A stretch of 64,000 bases of DNA. It comes from Pseudomonadales bacterium (GTDB lineage: Bacteria; Pseudomonadota; Gammaproteobacteria; Pseudomonadales; Pseudohongiellaceae). Position numbers and translations under genes: made by a program. The DNA is taken from the NCBI GenBank assembly GCA_022821865.1, contig JAJECW010000016.1:1-64000 (forward strand), in the 5' to 3' direction. Positions 47,846 to 57,916 of this stretch are shown piece by piece. The notes beneath the pieces are model-generated. The model saw nothing but the letters and a program-made list of their open reading frames with translations. It ran no database searches and had not been told where the DNA came from. Every line of letters begins with the position of its first letter. The first letter of the stretch is position 1.

Positions 47846-50492
47846 TTACCAGATCAGGTCCCCCTGGGATTCCGCGGGATGGAAAACAGCCAGTGAATGC
47901 GCGGCGAAATCGGCATCTTCCACGGGAACGGGAGATTCATTGATTCGCAGGTACAGGGGTTCGTGCCGTCCGGCGAAAGCGGTGGCCTGAAAATGCGCCG
48001 ACGTGACAGCCGATGAACTGTATCCCCCGACGATCATGAACTGCGCCGCATCCAGCGCAGAGAGTTTCGTGTCCAGCAGGGTCAGGCTGTGCGCCTCACG
48101 ATCGGGGCTGGTATAGATGACCATGTCATCGCCGTCCTGTTCGGCGTGGCTCTCCAGCATTTGACCGAAGTTGGAAAAGTCGGGACCTGCCAGGATGACG
48201 GTGTCACCTTCATCCGGGCTAAAGTCGGTGATGACATCGTGCCCGCGATTGCTGGATATGACAAAACTGTCCGCGCCCTTGCCCCCGGTCATCCGGTCAT
48301 CGCCAAAGCCGGCATCGATCCAGTCGGGGCCGCCACGTCCGTCAATCAGGTCATTGTCGTTCGCTCCCGCGAGGTAGTCGTACGCGTTGGTGCCGGTCAG
48401 GGTCAGGCCGTTGTGATCCCACTGGTTGGGGTTGGGGTTGGGATCGGGATCGGGGTTGGGATCGGGAGCGTCATCGTTGTCGGTGATGGTTGCCTCGCCG
48501 GTGGCGTCACCGAGGTTGGCATTGACGGGACTGCCGAGTTCCACGGTGAAGGTTTCATCGCTTTCGCCCTCACCATCATTAATGGTCTGCACCGTCACGT
48601 TGGCGCTGTACCTGCCCGCAGGAATGGTCGCTGTTTGACCGCTTTGGCCGGTGTAGTCGCTGCCGTCTTCCGCAGCGCCATCCGAGGTCGCCCAGGTGAA
48701 GGTGACATCCTCGGCCGAGGTTCTTTCCAGACTGACGGTGACCCGCGCCTCGCCGCCTTCGACGACCGTCACATCATCGATGGGAAGCTGCGGCGGGGTC
48801 GGCCCATCGACAATGGTGACCGTGGCGGTGGCGTCTTTCAGGGCGCCCCTGCCGCGCGGGTTGCTCAAGGTGACGATAAAGGTCTCACTCCCCTCCAGCA
48901 GGTTATCGGCATTCGTGGCTATGACGATGCGCGCCGATGTCTGGAACGTCGGGATGACCACCTGCCCCTCGCTGACGGCGACATAGTCATCTCCCTGACT
49001 GGCCGTGCCATACGGTGGGGTTTTCGTTCTCGACGATCACCGCGTTGCCCGTGTCATCACTGATTGTCGCGCCCACCGGATTGCCGAGTTGAATGCTGAA
49101 GGTCTCATCGGGCTCGAACACGTCATCGTTGAATGTCTGCACCGCAATGCGCTTGGCAAGCTGACCCGGCGCGAAGGTGGAAGTCCGCCATGCGCTGACG
49201 CCAGTGAAATCCTCGCCAGCGACGGCAGTGCCATCCTGCGTGCGCCAGTCCACGCTGACAGCTGTGTGGGACAGCTCCGAAAGGCGCAGAACAAAGCTCG
49301 CGACGCCACCTTCCGCGATGCCTGCATCTTCAATGGAAACTTGAAGCGTCCCGCCGGTAAAGGAGAAGTCGGTCGCATCAATGGTGGCGCCCGCCTGCCC
49401 GGTAAGGGTGATGGTATTGCCGGAGCCCGCATCGATGATCTTGTCCAGGGCGCGATCGCTGATGGTCAGGTCGGTGAATTGCAGTCCTGCGGCGCCAAGA
49501 TCGATGACGTCCGAGCCATCTTCAAAGTCCGTGATCGTGTCGGCGCCGAAAGTGCCCGATGTATAGCGGAAAGTGTCCGAACCGCCTCCACCGGTGAGCG
49601 TGTCGGCGCCAATTCCGCCGATCAGGATGTCGGCGCCGGCGCCGCCGAAGAGCATGTTGTTCGCATCGTTTCCGGTGACATTGTCCGCGCCGTCACCGCC
49701 GATAAAGTGCTCAATGACGGTGTCCTTATAGATGACCATGTTGCCCTTGCGGCCAAAGATGTCGGAGACGGCGCCGGGATTGAAGTCCACTCGGCTGCCC
49801 TGTGATGCGCCGGAGTAGTCGAAGGAGTCGTTGCCGCCATCATCGATCAGCGTGAAGCCAAAGATTTTGCCGGCGTTCATGTGTCCGGCAAGGTCATCGA
49901 GAAAGCCGCCCGCGGTCGAATTAAAGCCGTAGACCGTGTCGCCGGTACGCATTGCGTTACTATCGCCGTAGAGCTTTTCAATGGCGAGAATGTCGGCGCT
50001 CATCGGGGTGGCGGGAAACGCGAGGCTAGCTTTCAGCGTCGGGTTTTGCGTCGGGCCGATCTCATGAATGAAGTGATACAGCGCCCTTGGCCCGATGACC
50101 GTATATTCGCCCGATTCGTTCGTACCCGCGGCATTGGATTGCGTGGATTTACGCAGGTCGATGTTCCAGGAAATCCATCCCCCCGAGCCGGATTTCAGCC
50201 ACGTCGCCTTTGTCGCGGGGCCATATTGAAAGAGAATGCCACGATCATTGTCGCCTCGGCCATCGTCACGGTCGATGCCCACCTCCCTGAAGGCGAGCCC
50301 CGTGGCGCTTGACCACATGTCGAGCGCGGTGCGGGCGAGGAACTGGCCTTTGGCGTCGAGGCGGGAAAAATCGACCCGAATCTCCGAATCAGACCATTTG
50401 GTGGAAGTGGCGTTCGGGCCGGTAGCGTCCCTGAAGTAGCCGAGGATCAGGTACTCGGCGATTTGGTCAAGCGTCCCCTCGGGCTTGCTCAT
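47846..50492 (-). pseudogene. Serralysin-like RTX/Calx-beta protein, zinc site truncated and frame broken
   Basis: Two frames together read like one large type I-secreted protein. The first (50492 to 48987) has an M10 metallopeptidase-like start (WSDSEIRVDFS), LYHFIHEIG where HEIGHxxGLxH is expected, then directly ATPMSADILAIEKLYG and the serralysin block RTGDTVYGFNST: the second and third zinc His and the Met-turn are gone. RTX repeats (GGDGADNVTGNDANN) and Calx-beta sequence follow. The frame stops at 48987; the next frame resumes mid-Calx-beta (YGTASQGDDYVAV at about 49012), then another Calx-beta, an NPDPNPNP linker and more RTX repeats to 47846. At least one deletion plus frameshift has occurred. 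An assembly error cannot be excluded. Confidence 0.7.
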
Positions 50493-50642
50493 AAAACATC
50501 CTTCTCCTATTTGCCGATACTGTTTTCGATTACAGTGGCCAGTCCTTCCCCCGGATGCCACTGCTTCCATTCCTGTTCCATTCGGCAGCAGTATAATACG
50601 GTGATTTTCCGATGAGTGAAAGGATTTTCAAAGGCGAAACTG

Positions 50643-52379
50643 ATGGAGAACTGCAAGGGACAATTGACGCGAATGCTGGGCGCTGCCCTGAGCGAGGCCT
50701 GTGGCATGGCGGATTGCGACCCCAATGTGATCACCGCGTCGCGGTCGGAATTCGGCGATTATCAGGCCAATGGCGTCATGGCGGCGGCGGGGCGCGCCGG
50801 GCGCAAGCCCCGGGAGGCCGCGGCGGCAACCATAGCCGGCCTGGATGATCCGGAAGGCCTGATCGCCTCGGCGGAAGTCGCCGGCCCCGGTTACATCAAT
50901 ATCCGGATTGCCGACAAGGCCCTCCTCGAACGCGGCAATCAAGTGCTCAATACGCCCCACAGGCTGATCCCGCATGCTCCCGAGCCACAGAAAATCGTCG
51001 TCGATTACTCATCGCCCAATCTCGCCAAGGAAATGCATGTGGGGCATTTGCGCGGCACGGTCATCGGCGACAGTCTGGTTCGGGTGCTTGAGCGCCTCGG
51101 CCACGAGGTGATTCGCCAGAACCATGTGGGCGACTGGGGCACCCAGTTCGGCATGCTGATTACCTACCTGCGCGAATTTGGCGAGGAGACAAGCATCTTG
51201 CAGGCGGAACTGGCGGACCTGGAATCCTTTTACCGCGCCGCCAAGCACCGTTTTGACGCCGATCCGGCCTTCGCCGACCGGGCCCGCCTGAGCGTGGTCA
51301 AGCTGCAAGGCGGAGACCCGGAAACCCTGGCCGCCTGGCGGCGCTTCATCGACGAATCCCTGAACCACTGCCAGAACATTTATGACCGGCTCCAGGTAAG
51401 CCTGGGCCACGCCGACCTCGACGCCGAAAGCCGCTACAATGAGAATCTGGAAGGCATTATCCGCCAGCTGGACGAGGCGGGGCTATTACAGGAAAACGAT
51501 GGCGCCCGCTGTGTCTTCCTGCCGGAATTCAAGCGCAAGGACGGCGAAACCCTGCCCGTCATCGTGCAGAAATCGGACGGCGGCTATCTCTACTCCACCA
51601 CCGACCTCGCCGCGGTAAAGCTGCGCGCAAACGAACTCGAGGCGGACCGCTCGCTATACGTGGTGGACGCCCGCCAGTCCCTCCACTTCGAACAGGTGTT
51701 CGCCGTGGCCCGGGCGGCGGGAATGGTGGACGAAAGGCTGTCGCTGGAGCATATCGCCCACGGAACCATCATGGGCAAGGACAAAAAGCCCTACAAGACC
51801 CGTTCAGGGGATGCGGTAAAGCTTGCCGATTTGCTCGATGAGGCAGTGGCTCGGGCTTACGATCTGGTTTCGGAAAAGAACCCGGACTTCGACGAGGATC
51901 ATCGCCGGCAAATCGCCGAAACCGTGGGCATCGCCGCGGTCAAGTACGCCGACCTGAGCAAGAATCGCATGAGTGACTATATCTTTGATTGGAGAAGCAT
52001 GCTGTCATTCGAAGGCGATACCGCACCCTATCTGCTGTACGCCGGCACCCGAATCAAAAGCATCCTGCGCAAACTGCCAGCGGAGGCTTCGACTTCCAGC
52101 CTGCTGCGAATCTCGGCGCCCGAAGAACGAGCCCTGTTACTGAAAACCCTGCAATTGCCGGAAGTCGTCAATCTGGTGGCAAAGGAATGCTATCCCAATA
52201 CTCTTTGCCATTATCTGTACAAACTGTCCGGCAGCTTCATGCGCTTCTATGAAGCCTGCCCCATCCTCCAGGCAGAGCCCGAAGTCAGAAACTCCCGGCT
52301 CGCCCTCGCCCGGCTCACCGAACAGGCGCTGGAACAGGGCCTGGGTTTGTTGGGAATCGAGACTTTGGAGAGGATGTGA
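50643..52379 (+). CDS. argS: Arginyl-tRNA synthetase
   Basis: 578 residues from ATG 50643 (MENCKGQLTRML), matching the usual length; the GTG at 50616 has no ribosome site. Class I HIGH motif is in SSPNLAKEMHVGHLRGTVIGD; the C-terminal anticodon-binding domain contains DTAPYLLYAGTRIKSILRK. It charges tRNA-Arg and diverges from the RTX gene. Confidence 0.96.
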   Translation: MENCKGQLTRMLGAALSEACGMADCDPNVITASRSEFGDYQANGVMAAAGRAGRKPREAAAATIAGLDDPEGLIASAEVAGPGYINIRIADKALLERGNQVLNTPHRLIPHAPEPQKIVVDYSSPNLAKEMHVGHLRGTVIGDSLVRVLERLGHEVIRQNHVGDWGTQFGMLITYLREFGEETSILQAELADLESFYRAAKHRFDADPAFADRARLSVVKLQGGDPETLAAWRRFIDESLNHCQNIYDRLQVSLGHADLDAESRYNENLEGIIRQLDEAGLLQENDGARCVFLPEFKRKDGETLPVIVQKSDGGYLYSTTDLAAVKLRANELEADRSLYVVDARQSLHFEQVFAVARAAGMVDERLSLEHIAHGTIMGKDKKPYKTRSGDAVKLADLLDEAVARAYDLVSEKNPDFDEDHRRQIAETVGIAAVKYADLSKNRMSDYIFDWRSMLSFEGDTAPYLLYAGTRIKSILRKLPAEASTSSLLRISAPEERALLLKTLQLPEVVNLVAKECYPNTLCHYLYKLSGSFMRFYEACPILQAEPEVRNSRLALARLTEQALEQGLGLLGIETLERM

Positions 52380-52427
52380 ATTTTCCCAGAAACTCCGTAA
52401 CTCATCCCGACCCTACTCCACCTGGGA

Positions 52428-52449
52428 GCCTGCGCCGCACAGTCCATGA
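52428..52449. repeat. Family 2 repeat remnant
   Basis: GGAGCCTGCGCCGCACAGTC repeats the first 15 bases of the family 2 arm and then diverges. It lies just after argS; no second arm is visible. Confidence 0.35.
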
Positions 52450-52477
52450 CCGGCGGGTGAGCCGTTGAGGGAATTGG

Positions 52478-52690
52478 CTATCCTGTCAATACCAGCCCAA
52501 GAATTGCCAGTCCAAGCGTCGTTATGGTAACCAGCATCCCGGACAGTGCCAGAATCAGGCGCGTGTCGCGCTTGGCCAGATCCGTTGCCAGATTTGCAAT
52601 ATCGGTCTTGTATTCGGCCTGCTTTGTATTCATGCGTTCCTCCAGCGCGGCCAAACGCTGCGCGAGATCGGACAAATCCGATTCGTTCAT
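52478..52690 (-). CDS. Small coiled-coil protein with C-terminal membrane anchor
   Basis: 70 residues: a charged helical part with leucine-spaced heptads (DLAQRLAALEERM) and a final hydrophobic segment (residues 46-69, ILALSGMLVTITTLGLAILG). A good ribosome site (AGGATGA) precedes ATG 52690. It resembles small tail-anchored coiled-coil proteins of unknown role; no named family is certain. Confidence 0.6.
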   Translation of the reverse strand: MNESDLSDLAQRLAALEERMNTKQAEYKTDIANLATDLAKRDTRLILALSGMLVTITTLGLAILGLVLTG

Positions 52691-52780
52691 GCGCTCATCC
52701 TACTTTGCGGCCCGGAAAAATTCAAGACAGGGAACAGGAAGACAGGGGATGCCGCAAGTCACTGTCCGATACGCGAACTA

Positions 52781-54691
52781 CTACCCCCCAGTCAATTCCA
52801 GCAACAACCTGTTTAACCGGCTGGAAAACTGGGCCGGATCGTCAAGGCCCCTGCCTTCGGCGAGGCTGGCCTGGCCGAAGAGGATGGTGGCCAGATCGGT
52901 AAAGCGGGATTCGTCGCTTTCCCGGTTGAGGCGCTGCAAGAGGGCATGATCGGGGTTGATTTCGAAAATCGGTTTTGATTCCGGCGCCTTCTGCCCCGAG
53001 GCTTCCATGATTCGTCGCATCTGCATGCCCATATCATGCTCATCGACAATCAGACAGGCTGGGGAATCGGTAAGCCTCCGGGTGACCCGCGCTTCCTTGA
53101 TCTGCTCGCCAAGACTGTCCTTGATGCGCTTGAGCAGGTCGGCGTGCTCGCCATCGTCTTCCGGTTCGGGCTCGTCCTCGAGTTTGCCGAGATCGAGCTT
53201 GCCCCGGGCGATGTCCTGGAAGGGCTTGCCGTCGAATTCATGCAAATGCCCCATCAGCCATTCGTCGATGCGGTCGTGCATGAGCAGCACCTCGATGCCC
53301 TTGCGGCGAAACACTTCGAGCTGGGGGCTGCTGCGGGCGGCCTTGAGGGAATCGCTGAGCAGATAGTAGATCTTGTCCTGGCCTTCCTTCATGCGGGCGA
53401 CATAGTCCTCGATCCCCTGATCCTGCTCGTCGCCGGTGGATTCGGTGCTGCTGAACAGAAACAGCGAAGCGACTTTCTCGCGATTGCCGAAGTCTTCCGC
53501 CGGGCCTTCCTTGAGCGCCTGACCGAATTCCCTCCAGAAGCCGGAGTAGGCTTCCGCGTCCTTTTTCTTCAACCGCCCGATCAGGTCGAGCACGCGCTTG
53601 GTGAGTGCATTGCGAACCTTTTCCACCTTGGGGTCCTTTTGCAGGATCTCCCGGGAAACATTGAGCGGAAAGTCGTTGGAGTCGAGAATGCCCTTGACGA
53701 AACGCAGATACAGGGGCAGGAACTGTTCCGCCTCGTCCATGATGAAGACCCGCTGCACATAGAGTTTGAGGCCCCGGGCGCCGTCGCGGTTCCAGAGGTC
53801 GAAGGGCGCGCTTTTGGGCAGGAACAGCAGGCTGGTGTATTCGAGCTTGCCTTCCACGTGGTTGTGGCTCCAGTCGAGGGGTTCGTCGAAGGCGTGGCCG
53901 ATGTGCTTGTAAAATTCCTGGTATTCCTTCTTCTTGATATCCCTGCGTGAACGGGTCCACAACGCCTTGCCTTCGTTCACGGGTTCAAAAGCGGGCTCGG
54001 TGGACCTGTCCTTGTCGTCGCCCTCGTCGTCGCCGAATTTCTGCTCCGCCATCAGCACGGGGATGGAAATGTGGTCGGCGTATTTCTTGACGATACTGCG
54101 CAAGCGGTAGTTTTCGAGAAATTCTTCGGCATCGTCCCGCAGATGGAGGATGACGATGGTGCCGCGTTCGGATTTTTCGGCGTCGGCAATCGAGTATTCC
54201 GATTCGCCGCTGGACTTCCACAGTACGGCTTCGCCGGGCCTGGTCCCGGCCTTGCGGGTAAGCACTTCGACTTCCCCGGCGACGATAAAGGAGGAATAGA
54301 AGCCGACGCCGAACTGGCCGATGAGTTGGGAATCCTTTTGCTGGTCGCCGGTGAGCGATTCGAGAAAGTGGGCGGTGCCCGAGCGGGCGATAGTGCCAAG
54401 ATTGCTGATGACCTCTTCCCGGCTCATGCCGATGCCGTTGTCGGCCACGCTGATGGTCTTGTTATCCGGGTCTAATTCGATTCTGACCTGGATGTCCGGG
54501 TCTTCCTCAAGCAGTTCCGGCTGGGAAAGGGCTTCGAAGCGGAGCTTGTCGGCGGCGTCCGAGGCATTGGAAATAAGCTCGCGCAGAAACACTTCCCGAT
54601 TGCTGTACAGGGAGTGGATCATCAGGTGCAGGAGCTGTTTGGCTTCGGTTTCGAATCCTCTGGTTTCGGTGTTGGCGGCGGTTTCGGCCAT
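52781..54691 (-). CDS. htpG: Molecular chaperone HtpG (Hsp90)
   Basis: 636 residues, full length. The N-terminal ATPase domain has [21 protein letters not shown] and GQFGVGFYS (ATP-lid and GHKL motifs); the middle domain contains the block [11 protein letters not shown]. Cytosolic stress chaperone. It is preceded by a sigma-32 promoter with the same 14-nt spacer as groES. It lies next to a TonB2-type operon but is probably transcribed separately. Confidence 0.97.
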   Translation of the reverse strand: MAETAANTETRGFETEAKQLLHLMIHSLYSNREVFLRELISNASDAADKLRFEALSQPELLEEDPDIQVRIELDPDNKTISVADNGIGMSREEVISNLGTIARSGTAHFLESLTGDQQKDSQLIGQFGVGFYSSFIVAGEVEVLTRKAGTRPGEAVLWKSSGESEYSIADAEKSERGTIVILHLRDDAEEFLENYRLRSIVKKYADHISIPVLMAEQKFGDDEGDDKDRSTEPAFEPVNEGKALWTRSRRDIKKKEYQEFYKHIGHAFDEPLDWSHNHVEGKLEYTSLLFLPKSAPFDLWNRDGARGLKLYVQRVFIMDEAEQFLPLYLRFVKGILDSNDFPLNVSREILQKDPKVEKVRNALTKRVLDLIGRLKKKDAEAYSGFWREFGQALKEGPAEDFGNREKVASLFLFSSTESTGDEQDQGIEDYVARMKEGQDKIYYLLSDSLKAARSSPQLEVFRRKGIEVLLMHDRIDEWLMGHLHEFDGKPFQDIARGKLDLGKLEDEPEPEDDGEHADLLKRIKDSLGEQIKEARVTRRLTDSPACLIVDEHDMGMQMRRIMEASGQKAPESKPIFEINPDHALLQRLNRESDESRFTDLATILFGQASLAEGRGLDDPAQFSSRLNRLLLELTGG

Positions 54692-54712
54692 TTTTTGGTC
54701 CCCATTACGCGA

Positions 54713-54742
54713 AAAACCCAGCCGTTGTTGCGGCTGGGTTTT
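54713..54742. terminator. Terminator-like stem overlapping the htpG start region
   Basis: AAAACCCAGCCG (54713-54724) and CGGCTGGGTTTT (54731-54742) form a perfect 12-bp stem; on the minus strand it is followed by TTTTT. It would end transcripts arriving from the TPR/tonB operon. It starts 2 bp downstream of the sigma-32 -10 element of htpG. Confidence 0.65.
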
Positions 54743-54743
54743 C

Positions 54744-54771
54744 AGATGGGGGTTACCGGGGAGATTTCAAG
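54744..54771 (-). promoter_or_regulatory. Sigma-32 type promoter of htpG
   Basis: On the minus strand CTTGAA (54771-54766), a 14-nt spacer and CCCCATCT (54751-54744), a full match to the sigma-32 consensus. It is 52 bp before the htpG ATG. Confidence 0.88.
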
Positions 54772-54785
54772 CCTTTTCCTCTCCC

Positions 54786-54867
54786 GTCATTCTGCGCAGT
54801 CGCAGAATCTTGTCGGGTGGTCTCGTCCTGAGATTCCGCGACTCCGCTTCGCTTCGCGCGGAATGGC
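54786..54867. repeat. REP-like palindrome, family 3, copy 3
   Basis: GTCATTCTGCGCAGTCGCAG at one end and GATTCCGCGACTCCGCTTCG ... GGAATGGC at the other form imperfect inverted halves. It lies between the TPR gene stop and the htpG promoter. Confidence 0.8.
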
Positions 54868-54869
54868 AG

Positions 54870-56231
54870 TCAGTCTATCAGCGATGGATAGGTTTCGTAG
54901 AAGTCTATGGCGTCGTTGCGGCGTTCGGCGAGTATGTTGTATCGCTGCCGGGTCGATTCGATGAACTGCCGGTAGCTGCTGGCCGCCTGCCGCTCCTGCT
55001 CGCCGCCGGCTTCGGCGGAATCGCTGGTGGCTTCAAGGGCCGCGCCGAACTGGTCCAGCTCCACCAGCGCCCGGGCAAGGAAAAGCAGGGTATCGGCGCG
55101 GTCTTCGAGCCCGCCCCGGTCCAGCGCTTCCCGGAAAGCCTCGGCGGCTTCCTCGTAGCGGTTGAGCACGTAGTACAGGTAGCCCAGGGTGTCGTGGGAG
55201 TTGCCGGTATTGTCGAGTTCCGCGGCGCGCAGGGCGGGCTCGAGGGCTTCGTCGTATTCGGCGCCGAGCATGGACATCTGGGCCAGGGTGGTGTTGTTTT
55301 CGAGATCGTCGGGAATCAGGGCCTGGGCGAAACCGTCATCGAGAATCTTGCGCCCGGAAAGCGGAATCTCCATACCCGCCAGGGACTGGCCAAGATTGAG
55401 GAAACGGGTGTCGTCATCCACAAGGCCGCGGAGATACGTCAGATTCAGGGATTGCACCCGCTCGTCTTCCCGATCGAGGCTGGCGTAGATCGCGCTCAGA
55501 TTCTGCCAGTCGGTGGGATCGTCGAACTTCATGATCATGGTCTTGGTGAGATCGAGGGCTTCGTCGAAACTTTCCAGTGTGAAGTAGACGCCATTGAGAT
55601 AGGCGTAGTCATCCCGACCGAGTTCCAGGCCATTGCCGAGGGACAGTTTCATGTAGTCGAGCCAGTAATCCCTGGCCGGCAGCATGTCGTCGAGTTGGTA
55701 ATGGGCGTAGGAAAGGCCCTTGAAAACGATTTCGTCTTCCTCGAGGGTCATCTCCCGCCAGGCTTCGTAGTTGGCGATCGACTGTTCCCAGTTCTCCTCG
55801 GCGGCGTAAAGCTGGCCGAGCGAGCGGTGGGTGCGGCGACGGGTATCCTCGCGCAGGTCTTCGATGGTAAGCATTTCCTCAAAGGTGCGCAGGGCGCCGG
55901 CGAAGTCCTCCATGGCGAGATAGTAATTGGTGTAGAAATTCAGGGTGGTGGACTTCTCGAAATCGTTCATTCGCTCCCAGCGGCGCTCGCGAAGCTCGTC
56001 CAGGGCTTCCTTGGCGCCCTGCAGGTCCACCGGGTCTTCCGGGTCTTCCGGCGACATCATTTCCTGGATTTCGGAAATGGCCCGCATGACCTGGGGGCCG
56101 AGGGTTCCCGCGGTGCGCGCTTCCGGCGGGGGCCGCGATTCTTCTCCGGCCAGCACCGGGGCGCCGGGCTGGGTCAGCATCAGCACAAAACCCGACAGCA
56201 AGGCGGGCACCAGACCATGGATTCTTTTCAT
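54870..56231 (-). CDS. TPR-repeat periplasmic protein of the TonB2-type operon
   Basis: 453 residues with a signal peptide (LVPALLSGFVLMLTQPGAPVLA). Several tetratricopeptide-like helix pairs are seen, for example RRTHRSLGQLYAAEENWEQSI and DTLGYLYYVLNRYEEAAEAF. In related genomes a TPR protein follows tonB2 in the same operon, and it is thought to help TonB-dependent uptake; the exact role is not known. It lies 26 bp after tonB. Confidence 0.8.
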   Translation of the reverse strand: MKRIHGLVPALLSGFVLMLTQPGAPVLAGEESRPPPEARTAGTLGPQVMRAISEIQEMMSPEDPEDPVDLQGAKEALDELRERRWERMNDFEKSTTLNFYTNYYLAMEDFAGALRTFEEMLTIEDLREDTRRRTHRSLGQLYAAEENWEQSIANYEAWREMTLEEDEIVFKGLSYAHYQLDDMLPARDYWLDYMKLSLGNGLELGRDDYAYLNGVYFTLESFDEALDLTKTMIMKFDDPTDWQNLSAIYASLDREDERVQSLNLTYLRGLVDDDTRFLNLGQSLAGMEIPLSGRKILDDGFAQALIPDDLENNTTLAQMSMLGAEYDEALEPALRAAELDNTGNSHDTLGYLYYVLNRYEEAAEAFREALDRGGLEDRADTLLFLARALVELDQFGAALEATSDSAEAGGEQERQAASSYRQFIESTRQRYNILAERRNDAIDFYETYPSLID

Positions 56232-56257
56232 GTCGCCAGTTCCTGTTGCCGTAGCCG

Positions 56258-56872
56258 CTATTCTTCGAGCTCGTAGCGGAACACGTATTGCACGTCGGGC
56301 ACTTCAACACCCTGGCCGTCGATGACCCGGGGCTGGAACTTGAAGCGCGCCGCCGCGCGAACCGATGAGCGGTCGAAAATATTCGGCGGTTCGGCGTCGA
56401 CCACCACAATACTGTCTTCCACCACATTGCCGAGCCCGTCCACGGTGAAGCTCACCAGACACCAGCCTTCGATGCCGCGCTGGGCGGCCCGGGTGGGATA
56501 CTGGGGCGCGATCGCCACCAGGGGCAGATAATCGCCGTCGGTGCTGCTGATGGTGGCCGGGGTCAGGTCGAGGCCGTCGCCGATATCCACATCGCCCCGG
56601 GCGATGGCGATGGACGGGCCGCTGTCCAGGGTAATCTGCTTGTCGGGCACATCGACTTCCTGCTCGACAATTTCCTCGATGGGCTCGGGACGCTCGATTT
56701 CCTCCACCACGTCGAGTTCGATTTCGGGCATGGTGGCGTCCACGATCCGCACCACGGAAATCGCTTCGTCAAGCCGCTCGCCGGTGGCGATGAGGAATTG
56801 CATGAAATAGAACAGGCCGCCGGTGATGCCCACGGCCAGGGCGAAGGAAATACCCCATCTGACGAATACCAT
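56258..56872 (-). CDS. tonB: TonB family energy-transducing protein (TonB2 type)
   Basis: 204 residues: one N-terminal transmembrane helix (about 6-28), a Glu/Pro-rich spacer (EIERPEPIEEIVEQEVDVPD), and a C-terminal TonB domain (PQYPTRAAQRGIEGWCLVSFTVDGLGNV). The short spacer is typical of TonB2 proteins. It transmits the proton-motive force to outer-membrane receptors. Four bp after exbD. Confidence 0.9.
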   Translation of the reverse strand: MVFVRWGISFALAVGITGGLFYFMQFLIATGERLDEAISVVRIVDATMPEIELDVVEEIERPEPIEEIVEQEVDVPDKQITLDSGPSIAIARGDVDIGDGLDLTPATISSTDGDYLPLVAIAPQYPTRAAQRGIEGWCLVSFTVDGLGNVVEDSIVVVDAEPPNIFDRSSVRAAARFKFQPRVIDGQGVEVPDVQYVFRYELEE

Positions 56873-56875
56873 CTG

Positions 56876-57283
56876 TCAAGCCTCCGTTGAAATGGAAACG
56901 TTTTCGATATTGGCTTCCCGGGCCGCCTCCAGAATCTGCAATACCTGCTCGTTATTGGAGTTCTGGTCCGCCTGGATGACCACCGAGGAATTCGGCGCGT
57001 CGGCAAGCCGCAGTTCGAAACGAGAGCGGATGAAGCGCGGATCGATCTGGTCGCCGTCGATCCAGATATCGCCCTGGGCGCCCACGGCAATGAGGATCAG
57101 GTCGCCGGACTGGCTGAGGCCCGTGGATGCCTCGGGTTTGGCGACATCGATGCCGGCTTCGCGGACAAAGACCGAGGTGACGATGAAGAAAATGAGCAGG
57201 ATAAAAACGACGTCAAGCATCGGGGTGAGATCGATCTCGCCCGCTTCCTCGTTTTCCGCCCGTTTCATCAATCCGCTTTTCAT
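56876..57283 (-). CDS. exbD: Biopolymer transport protein ExbD
   Basis: 135 residues; one transmembrane helix with the conserved Asp (EIDLTPMLDVVFILLIFFIV) needed for proton use. It partners the ExbB upstream and TonB downstream. Confidence 0.93.
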   Translation of the reverse strand: MKSGLMKRAENEEAGEIDLTPMLDVVFILLIFFIVTSVFVREAGIDVAKPEASTGLSQSGDLILIAVGAQGDIWIDGDQIDPRFIRSRFELRLADAPNSSVVIQADQNSNNEQVLQILEAAREANIENVSISTEA

Positions 57284-57329
57284 TGCTGCTGTCCCGTGTT
57301 CGTGATCCGCTGCATCAGGTGGCGCATTG

Positions 57330-57361
57330 GGCTCAGTGGCTCAGTGGCTCAATGGCTCAAT
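57330..57361. repeat. Four tandem 8-bp units at the exbB stop codon
   Basis: GGCTCAGT twice, then GGCTCAAT twice, contiguous. The exbB stop (57349-57351) lies inside. A change in unit number would alter only the last residues of ExbB and the short gap to exbD. Confidence 0.75.
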
Positions 57362-57879
57362 GGCAGATGGTCCTCAAGCAGTTCAAGGTCCCGGTCCACC
57401 TGGCCTTTCAGATAGTTGTAGGCAAAGATGCCGGAGATGGCGCCCACCATTCCCGCCATGGTGGGAATCGTCGCCTTGGATACGCCGCCCGCCATGGATT
57501 TGGCGTCGCCGCCGCCGGTGACCGCCATGACGAAGAAGACTTCGATCATGCCGGTTACCGTGCCGATCAGCCCGAGCAGCGGGCAGATCGTCACCAGCAC
57601 TTCGATGATCGGCAGGGTGCTGCGCACATCCAGGGAAATCCGGGAAATCATCATTTCCCGGATCCGGCGCGCCGCCCAGGAGTCGGTGTCCTGGCGGGCG
57701 TTCCATTCCGCCAGGGTGTTCTTGACGTTGCGCTTGTGGGTGGTATTGAGATACCAGACCCGCTCGAACACCAGGGACCATTTCAGGAACAGCAGTATGG
57801 CGATCACGTTGAGCACGGGACCGCCCCGCTGCATGAAGCTGCTGATGGCGTCCATGATGTCGAGCAAGAAAAAATACAT
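57349..57879 (-). CDS. exbB: ExbB-type proton channel subunit (ExbB2)
   Basis: 176 residues with three transmembrane segments; the MotA/TolQ/ExbB core is CPLLGLIGTVTGMIEVFFVM and GISGIFAYNYL-like sequence at the end. Short length matches ExbB2. It acts with ExbD and TonB. It follows the TtpC-like gene by 37 bp. Confidence 0.92.
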   Translation of the reverse strand: MYFFLLDIMDAISSFMQRGGPVLNVIAILLFLKWSLVFERVWYLNTTHKRNVKNTLAEWNARQDTDSWAARRIREMMISRISLDVRSTLPIIEVLVTICPLLGLIGTVTGMIEVFFVMAVTGGGDAKSMAGGVSKATIPTMAGMVGAISGIFAYNYLKGQVDRDLELLEDHLPLSH

Positions 57880-57916
57880 GTCAGGTCATCTCCCGCCGGA
57901 TTCGGTCGGTCAACTC

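Noticed and set aside
54321..56276. 651-residue open frame opposite htpG and the TPR gene
   Set aside because: Antisense shadow crossing the promoter and repeat region; no family similarity.
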